Source of the DNA: Spinacia oleracea
Lineage: Eukaryota > Streptophyta > Magnoliopsida > Caryophyllales > Amaranthaceae
Assembly: GCF_020520425.1 (NCBI RefSeq)
Contig: NC_079492.1
Location: 139,256,361 to 139,320,360, forward strand
Direction: 5' to 3'
Length of the DNA stretch: 64,000 nt
The position numbers and the translations under genes are program-made. Of this stretch, positions 56,331-64,000 are shown in pieces; the stretch's first letter is position 1, and each line of letters opens with the position of its first letter. The notes beneath the pieces were generated by a model. It saw only the letters and a program-made list of their open reading frames with translations, was not told where the DNA came from and ran no database searches.

Positions 56331-59300
56331 TCAAAGCCATTCTCCAATATGCTTGATTCCCATAGCTGCAGTGTGCGAGTTGTGCTTCGCTTGCGGCAGA
56401 GGTTTAGTTAATGGATCTGATATGTTGTCATCAGTTCCAATTTTGCTTATCTCGACTTCTTTTCTTTCAACGAACTCTCGTAGAAGGTGAAATCTACGAA
56501 GTACATGCTTGACTCTCTGGTGGTGTCTAGGCTCTTTTGCCTGTGCAATAGCTCCGTTATTATCACAATACAGGGCTATTGGTCCTTTAATGGAGGGGAC
56601 TACACCAAGTTCTCCTATGAACTTCCTTAGCCATATAGCTTCCTTTGCTGCTTCATGTGCAGCAATGTACTCCGCTTCAGTTGTAGAATCCGCAATGGTG
56701 CTTTGCTTAGCACTTTTCCAGCTTACTGCTCCTCCGTTGAGGCAGAAGACAAACCCAGACTGTGATCTGAAATCATCTTTGTCGGTTTGGAAACTTGCGT
56801 CCGTATAGCCTTTAACAATTAATTCATCATCTCCACCATAGACCAGGAAGTCATCTTTGTGCCTTTTCAGGTACTTCAGAATGTTCTTGGCAGCAGTCCA
56901 ATGCGCCTCTCCTGGGTCTGACTGGTATCTGCTCGTAGCACTGAGTGCGTACGCAACATCCGGGCGTGTACATATCATAGCATACATTATTGAACCAATC
57001 AATGATGCATATGGAATCCCATTCATTCGTCTACGCTCATCAAGTGTTTTTGGGCACTGAGTCTTGCTTAGAGTCATTCCATGAGACATGGGTAGGTAGC
57101 CTCGCTTGGAGTCCGCCATCTTGAACCTATCAAGCACCTTATTGATATAAGTGCTTTGACTAAGTCCAATCATCTTTTTAGATCTATCTCTGTAAATCTT
57201 GATGCCCAATATGTACTGTGCTTCTCCTAGATCCTTCATCGAAAAACATTTCCCAAGCCAAATCTTGACAGAGTTCAACATAGGAATGTCATTTCCGATA
57301 AGCAATATGTCGTCGACATATAATACTAGGAAAGCAATTTTGCTCCCACTGACCTTCTTGTATACACAAGATTCGTCCGCGTTCTTGATGAAACCAAAGT
57401 CACTGACTGCTTCATCAAAACGTATATTCCAGCTCCTGGATGCCTGCTTCAATCCGTAGATTGACTTCTTTAGCTTGCATACCTTTTTAGCATTCTTTGG
57501 ATCCTCAAAACCTTCAGGCTGTGTCATAAACACAGTCTCTGTTAAAACGCCGTTTAAGAAAGCAGTTTTGACATCCATCTGCCATATTTCGTAATCGTAA
57601 TATGCAGCGATTGCTAACATTATTCGAATAGACTTTAGCATTGCAACTGGTGAAAAGGTTTCATCGTAATCTACACCGTGGACTTGCCTGTAACCTTTTG
57701 CAACCAATCTAGCTTTGAAAACTTCAAGTTTCCCATCCTTGTCCTTTTTCAGTTTGAAAACCCATTTGCTTCCAATGGCTTGGTAGCCATCTGGCAAATC
57801 GACCAAATCCCATACTTGGTTTTCAGACATGGAGTCTAATTCAGATTGCATGGCTTCTTGCCATTGCTTGGAGCTAGGGCTCGTCATAGCTTGCTTGTAA
57901 GTCGCAGGTTCATCACTTTCAAGTAATAGAACGTCATAGCTCTCGTTCGTCAAAATACCTAAGTACCTTTCCGGTTGAGATCTATATCTTTGCGATCTAC
58001 GCGGGGTAACATTTCTAGATTGACCATGATTCTCACCAGATTCTTCTAAAGATCTCTGAGTTTCATCTTGAATGTCATCTTGAGCATTTTCTAGAGTTTG
58101 TTGTTCGACTCGAATTTCTTCGAGGTCTACTTTTCTCCCACTTGTCATTTTGGAAATGTGATCTTTCTCCAAAAAGACACCATCTCGAGCAACAAACACT
58201 TTGTTCTCAGATGTATTGTAGAAGTAATACCCCTTTGTTTCCTTTGGATAGCCCACAAGGATACATTTGTCAGATTTTGGATGAAGTTTGTCTGAAATTA
58301 ATCGTTTGACGTATACTTCACATCCCCAAATCTTAAGAAAAGACACATTTGGAGGCTTTCCAAACCATAATTCGTATGGAGTCTTTTCGACAGCTTTAGA
58401 CGGAGCTCTATTTATAGTGAGTGCAGCTGTATTTAGTGCATGTCCCCAAAATTCTAATGGAAGTTCGGCCTGACCCATCATTGACCTGACCATGTCTAGC
58501 AAGGTTCTGTTCCTCCGTTCTGACACACCGTTCCATTGTGGTGTTCCAGGAGGAGTCAATTCTGATAGAATTCCACATTCTTTCAGATGGTCATCAAATT
58601 TATAGCTCAGATATTCACCGCCTCTATCAGACCGCAGTGCCTTGATCTTCTTGCCTAATTGATTCTCTACTTCACTCTGAAATTCCTTGAATTTGTCAAA
58701 GGATTCAGACTTATGCTTCATTAGGTAGACATAACCATACCTACTGAAGTCATCAGTGAAAGTGATAAAGTAGCTGAAACCACCTCTAGCATTTGTACTC
58801 ATTGGTCCACATACATCTGTATGGATTAAACCCAATAGTTCATTTGCTCTTTCTCCAACTTTAGAGAAAGGTTGCTTTGTCATTTTGCCAAGTAAACATG
58901 ATTCGCATTTACCATAATCCTCTAAGTCAAATGGTTCTAGAATTCCTTCCCTTTGAAGTCTTTCTAAGCGTTTCAAGTTTATATGGCCTAATCGACAATG
59001 CCACAGATAGGTGAGATCTGAATCATCCTTTTTGGCCTTTTTGGTATTTATGTTATATACTTGTTTGTCGTGATCTAATAAATAAAGTCCATTGACTAAT
59101 CTAGCAGATCCATAAAACATCTCTTTAAAATAAAACGAACAACTATTGTCTTTTATTATAAAGGAAAATCCCTTAGCATCTAAGCAAGAAACTGAAATGA
59201 TGTTTTTAGTAAGACTTGGAACATGGAAACATTCTTCCAGTTCCAAAACTAGCCCGGAGGGCAACGACAAATAGTAAGTTCCTACAGCTAATGCAGCAAT

Positions 59301-60296
59301 CCGTGCTCCATTTCCCACTCGTAGGTCGACTTCACCCTTGCTTAACTTTCTACTTCTTCTTAGTCCCTGTGGATTGGAACATAAGTGTGAGCCACAACCT
59401 GTATCTAATACCCAAGAAGTTGAATTAGCAAGTATACAGTCTATAACGAAAATACCTGAAGATGGAACGACTGTTCCGTTCTTCTGATCTTCCTTTAGCT
59501 TCAAGCAATCTCTCTTCCAATGCCCCTTCTTCTTGCAGTAGAAGCATTCGGATTCAGAAGTGGGTTGACTGACCTTCCTCTTTGCAGATTTGGCGCCAGT
59601 TTGCTTAGTTGGGCTGGCCTTGTTGCCACCTTTCTTAGCATTCCTCTTCTTTCCAGATTTCTTGAACTTGCCCCCACGCACCATAAGCACATCCTGCTTA
59701 TCACTTTTGAGCGTCTTTTCAGCGGTCTTCAGCATACCGTGAAGCTCAGTGAGCGTTTTGTCCAGACTATTCATATTGTAGTTCAGTTTGAACTGATCAT
59801 ACCCGCTATGAAGAGAATGGAGGATGGTGTCTATAGCCATTTCCTGAGAAAATTGCTGATCCAGCCGACTCATATTCTCAATGAGTCCAATCATTTTGAG
59901 AACATGTGGACTTACGGGCTCGCCTTTCTTAAGCTTGGTCTCAAGAATTTGCCTATGAGTCTCGAATCTTTCGACTCGAGCCAGATCTTGGAACATGTTC
60001 TTCAACTCACTGATGATTGTGAAAGCATCTGAGTTGATGAACGTTTTCTGCAGATCTGCACTCATGGTGGCGAGCATTAGACATTTCACATCCTTGTTGG
60101 CATCAATCCAACGATTGAGGGCTGCCTGAGTGACCCCGTCGCCTGGAGCTTCGGGCATCGCCTCATCTAGGACATACTCCTTTTATTCCTGCATAAGAAC
60201 TATTTGCAAGTTCCTTTGCCAGTCAAGGAAGTTTTTCCCGTTCAACTTCTCCTTTTCGAGAATTGATCGAATGTTGAATGAATTGTTGTTTGCCAT
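56331..60296 (-). pseudogene. Copia element 2 gag-pol, one in-frame stop, 1320 sense codons
   Basis: The ATG at 60296 (MANNNSFNIR) opens a single frame to 56331 that is broken only by TAA at 60183-60185 (codon 38). Order: GAG; CCHC knuckle CFYCKKKGHWKRDC (from residue 251); protease WVLDTGCGSH; GAG-pre-integrase WHCRLGHINL; integrase core (HTDVCGP, RSDRGGEY, PQWNGVSERRNR); reverse transcriptase with GSKWVFKLK, QMDVKTAFLNG, YGLKQASRSW and YVDD (993-996); RNase H with YTDASF, STTEAEYIA and YCDNNGA. This is the Tnt1/94-type layout with a single polyprotein. All catalytic motifs I can check are present, so only the early stop argues against function. Confidence 0.92.
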
Positions 60297-63151
60297 ATTA
60301 AAAAAAAAAACTACAATTGAAAAGAATAAACAAATAAATAACCATTCACAGTTTCTCTTAATAAACTTAAATTCTAGCATACATGCATAATTCAATGTTT
60401 ATTAAGCATTTTATTCAAGTTATGTGTTCCGGCAGGTGTGAATAAAATGATTCCAAGATCCTAAAATCATTGAAGAACTAAGCACAGTTTGTCGACTTAA
60501 TCCTAGAACATCTTAGGTAAGCAAAAGCCTTTTGCTAATAGTCTAGAAACTATTCTTGGTTGATAGGTACGTCTAAGAACTTATTAGGTAAACCTATCGA
60601 ATTTGCCACGACATAAAAGGACTCCTTACTTATATCGTTGAGTTTCACCAAAACTAACATGTACTCACAATTATTTGTGTACCTTGCCCCTTTAGGACCA
60701 ATAAGTAACACCTCGCTGAGCGAAAACTATTACTAGATTGATGTAAAGGATATCCAAGCAAGTGTATATTTTGGCATGGCACCTTTTAACTCAATTTTTA
60801 AGTTTGGAACTTAAGGCTCTTACTATGTTGGTTAGATTTTAAGTGAACTAAAATCCTTAATCATGCAACATAATCAAGCTTTTGATCTCATGCATTTTAA
60901 GACATATTTAAAGCAATAAATAACTTAAAACATGCATAAGATATTTGTGATCTAGTATGGCCCGACTTCATCTTGAAGCTTTGACTTCAAAGTCCGTCTT
61001 GAAAATCTCCGTGGGAGGCACCATTTTCTTCAAATAGGATAAGCTATAACTAATTACAACTATTTGATGGTTCGCAGACCATATTTGAATTAAAAAATAA
61101 CTTTGGTACTTTAGACCAATTACATTCAAATTAATGGTACGCAGACCATATTTTCTATCCTATTTGGGCCATACTAGTCACTTCATAACCTGCAAAACAG
61201 TACATATACAATATATACCATTCACCCATTCATTATCATGAATGGCCCACATAGCTGGTTAGTAAAACACATTATGCATCACGTAAACATTTGCAGCAAT
61301 TAATCAAGGGCACCAATAATCTACCAATTATTCAGTCCTTATTAATTCTAATCAAGTTGTTTTAACCTTAAGGATTTGTAGACCTAATCAAGAGTTTATG
61401 ACTAAAAAGCGCTCCCACTTAAACCAATAAATTCATATGCTTTACCAATTTTAAACATAAAAATGTATTTCTAGTCCAACCGGAAACATACAAATTTAAT
61501 TAAAATTTAAAGCTCATATCAATTTATAATTGAATCCAAAAATTTAATTTAATTTCAGTCGTATTTAAATTAATTCATGATTTTAATTTTAGTAAAATAA
61601 TTAGAATAAATAACATTTATTATAATTATAATATTCAAAATTAAAATCCAAGAAAATAATTCAAATTATTAATTTTAAAATCAATTAAAATTACGTGAAC
61701 TGAAATTTTCAAATTAAACATTCAAAACGATCTAATCGTAACGCAAACACCCTACGCGTTGCACGCCCATGGACCGTACGCACACAGCCATTGCTGGCCA
61801 TGTGCGCGCAGCCCATGCGCTCGTCGCATAGCTGCTGCTTCCCTATCGCAAGCCTCCGCACACATTGTGCTCGCTGCGCGCGCCAGCGCTCATCGCACGC
61901 GAGCTATCGCTCGCAGTGCGCGCGCGCGACATCGCTCGCTGGGCGCGCGACATCGCTCGCTGGGCGCGCGACATCGCTCGCTGGGCGCGCGACATCGCTC
62001 GCTGGGCGCGCGACATCGCTCGCTGCGCGCGCGAGCCATCGCTCGCTGGCGCGAGCCATCGCTCGCTGGGCGGGCGACATCGCGCGCTGTGCGCGCGAGT
62101 AATGCTGGGCGCAGCGCTCGTGGCACGCGAGCTTGCGCTCGCTGCGCGCGAGGCTGCGCGCTCTTGTGCGAGGCAGCGCGCGCTGTGGCGCAGCTCGCTT
62201 GCTGCCCACACGCGACTGCCTTGGCTCGCCCTTCGCCCATGCCCATTCGTTCATTGCTCGTGGCACACGACACAAGGCAGGGCTGCTGCCTTGTGCTCGT
62301 GCACTACGCCCTTGCTCATTGCATTCGTGCCGCACGGGCGACGAGCTCCCTTGCTCGTCGTCGCATGCCCGCATTATACAACACCCCTTAAGGGTAACAC
62401 GAAGCGTCCATTGCTTCGTGCGTGCAAGTTATATGAACGAATCGCATAAAAATTTAAAATTTATATTTAAAATTAATGACAAATTAATAAATATTATTAA
62501 TTTCATAATTTTAGGGCGAAAAAATCGAAAATTTATTATCCAATTGATTTCCGATTGTTATGGATTCAAGTCTAGGTCATAAAAATTTAAAATTTATCGT
62601 AAATTTACAATTTTTATGGTGGTTTTTAATCATAGGTTTCTAATTAAATTACAATTAATTATGAAAATCAAATTAATTCTAAATTATTCTAATTTTCAAC
62701 AAATTAATCATAATTACAAATTAGATTGCATAATTAACAAGACTAGGCATTCAAACTTGTTAAACATATGCAGTAGGTCAATCAAAAATTCAAGATTTAT
62801 CAAAAAGAATCGCAAATATTTAATTTAACATCTTAAATTTACGAAATTTTGCATTCGAAAAACTAAAACCTTCGAAAAGTCATAGTTAGGCTTCGAATTT
62901 GAGAATTCTGGGTTCGGCAGAAAAATACTATTTTTGTCAAAATTTTAGAATGCCTTTTACATGCGGAATTGACACAAAAATCACTCGATTTGGATGAGTA
63001 ACGAAGAAACTGCCGAAAAACTGCGTACGTATAATTAAATAAACGCAATTTGCAATTAATTAACAATTACGAAAATTAATCACCCCTTTTAATTCTTGCA
63101 AATTTGTAATATTTAACCATGTTCATGCAATTTAGATTATGAAAATAATAA
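60297..63151 (-). other. Long leader of copia element 2
   Basis: About 2.9 kb between the primer-binding site and gag. AT-rich except for a GC-rich block (61740-62400) that holds a 21-bp tandem repeat. Open frames in the GC-rich block, on both strands, are composition artefacts. No captured gene was recognised. Confidence 0.6.
61928..62032. repeat. 21-bp GC-rich tandem repeat in the copia 2 leader
   Basis: The unit GACATCGCTCGCTGGGCGCGC starts at 61928, 61949, 61970, 61991 and 62012. Decayed units continue to about 62110. Confidence 0.85.
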
Positions 63152-63155
63152 GGGG

Positions 63156-63167
63156 CTCGTGATACCA
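63156..63167 (-). other. Primer-binding site of copia element 2
   Basis: On the minus strand TGGTATCACGAG starts two bases after the 5' LTR end, a variant of the initiator methionine tRNA site. Confidence 0.7.
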
Positions 63168-63168
63168 C

Positions 63169-64000
63169 TGTTAGGTTATGATTCATATGACAGTTCATAA
63201 ATCATGCGGAAAAACCATAAAGCCAGGAAACATATTATTTACACATAATCATTTAGCATAGTTTAGATGCATACTCTTTGTTGCGTGCCTTCCCTAGCTG
63301 CGCCCGAACCGAACAAGAACAAGTCTTTAGGACTCCAAGTGTCGTCCCTCCGTAGATAGTCCACAGCACGTCCGGATCCGCCTTAAGATTGACCAACTAG
63401 AATCGCCCTTAAGGTTCTAATATTTTCGGTTAGGTAGGCAAGAATATTGGCTGATTTTTCTGTTTAAAAATCTTAGTTTTGAATACTTAAAACTTGTGTA
63501 TAAATTATGACCCCTAGGCCTTTATTTATAGAGTTATGGAAAAGGAATCGTAATCCTAGTAGGATACGAATTAATTGAAATTAGAATCCTACATGAATTC
63601 TATTTAATTAATTTATCCAATTAGGAATAGAAATTTAATCATACACTAACACTTGTAGATTTAGGAATCACGCATGAGCACAAACTCACACACACACGGC
63701 AGCCACAAGGGCTGCCCATGCGCGTGCGAGCAGCAGCCCACGCAGCGCGGCCCACGCATCCGTAGCCTTGGCGCGCGCTGGGCCTGCCTTGCGGTAGGCC
63801 TGGGCGCTGCCTTGGCTGGGCTTGTGGCGCGCGTGCTTGCTGGGCGATGGCCCGGCTTCGTGCTGGGCCTTCGTCCGGCAGGCCTCGTCCGATGCTAATT
63901 CGTACGATACGCTTCCGACTAAATTTCCAGTTCCGGAATTTATTTCCGATACGAACAATATTTAATATTTCCGATTCCGGAATTAATTTCCGTTTCGAAC
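63169..64000 (-). repeat. 5' LTR of copia element 2 (partial, cut by the window)
   Basis: 832 of an expected 1378 bp, starting TGTTAGG on the plus strand. Two base differences from the other LTR. Confidence 0.9.

Larger units (their letters stand above)
54089..64000 (-). mobile_element. Ty1/copia LTR retrotransposon 2, minus orientation, runs past the window end
   Basis: The 3' LTR (54089-55466) and the start of the 5' LTR (63169-64000, cut by the window) differ at 2 of 832 compared bases (54596/63676 and 54684/63764). In minus orientation the LTR reads TGAAGGAAAT...CCTAACA. A primer-binding site lies at 63156-63167 and a gag-pol frame at 56331-60296. The leader between the 5' LTR and gag is unusually long (about 2.9 kb) and contains a GC-rich tandem repeat. 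The left target word is CAAGT (54084-54088); the right one is outside. Confidence 0.93.

Noticed and set aside
61759..62582. Several overlapping long open frames on both strands rich in Arg/Ala/Ser
   Set aside because: They arise from a GC-rich tandem repeat in the copia 2 leader, where stop codons are rare in all frames. No domain, and the translation is only the repeat.

Overview
This window is plant nuclear DNA, most likely from a eudicot. The evidence is AT-rich intergenic DNA, GT-AG introns in plant-type genes (a LURP-one-related protein and a RING-H2 protein), and a dense load of plant transposable elements: CACTA, Mutator-like (MULE), hAT-like, Stowaway-like MITEs, an RTE-type LINE and two Ty1/copia retrotransposons. 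The repeat style would fit Amaranthaceae (spinach/beet group), but that is a weak inference. No prokaryotic features, CRISPR arrays or complete tRNA/rRNA genes were seen.

Layout. 1-5670: a 5.6-kb CACTA element (61-5667; 14-bp inverted ends, 3-bp ATG target duplication) inserted in a GTTACTAT-rich repeat. It holds sub-terminal repeats, about 12 copies of a 171-bp tandem repeat, and phase-compatible exons of an unidentified gene on the minus strand, apparently captured. 5671-7770: GTTACTAT-rich DNA with a decayed last exon (poly-Glu plus RGRG tail). 8141-15481: an intact seven-coding-exon gene (+) for a plant protein of 686 residues that I cannot name, with a 33-bp microexon and a tandem splice acceptor. 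17568-18065: an intronless membrane-anchored RING-H2 protein with 13 glutamates inside the RING loop. 19121-22162: a two-exon LURP-one-related gene (-) whose 2.4-kb intron carries a long-TIR MULE that has picked up an ankyrin-like fragment.

22.6-46.8 kb is a gene-poor transposon graveyard. It includes MULE-type elements with exact 9-bp (or 9-10-bp) target duplications (22617-22837, 26993-27331, 31715-33120, 40257-41059), a 188-bp palindrome in a fold-back-like element, Stowaway-like MITEs with TA duplications, an RTE LINE 3' end, hAT-like and CACTA MITEs and SINE-like sequences. In two cases one element sits inside another and an uninterrupted copy elsewhere in the window shows the empty site.

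46849-52165 is a young copia element (289-bp LTRs with one difference, 5-bp target duplication) whose gag-pol is split by a frame break. 54089 to beyond 64000 is a second copia element in minus orientation (1378-bp LTR; 2 differences over the 832 bp compared). Its 1320-codon gag-pol is open except for one in-frame stop, and it appears to have inserted into an older LTR of its own family. Only three host genes look functional; the rest of the window is transposon-derived or unassigned.
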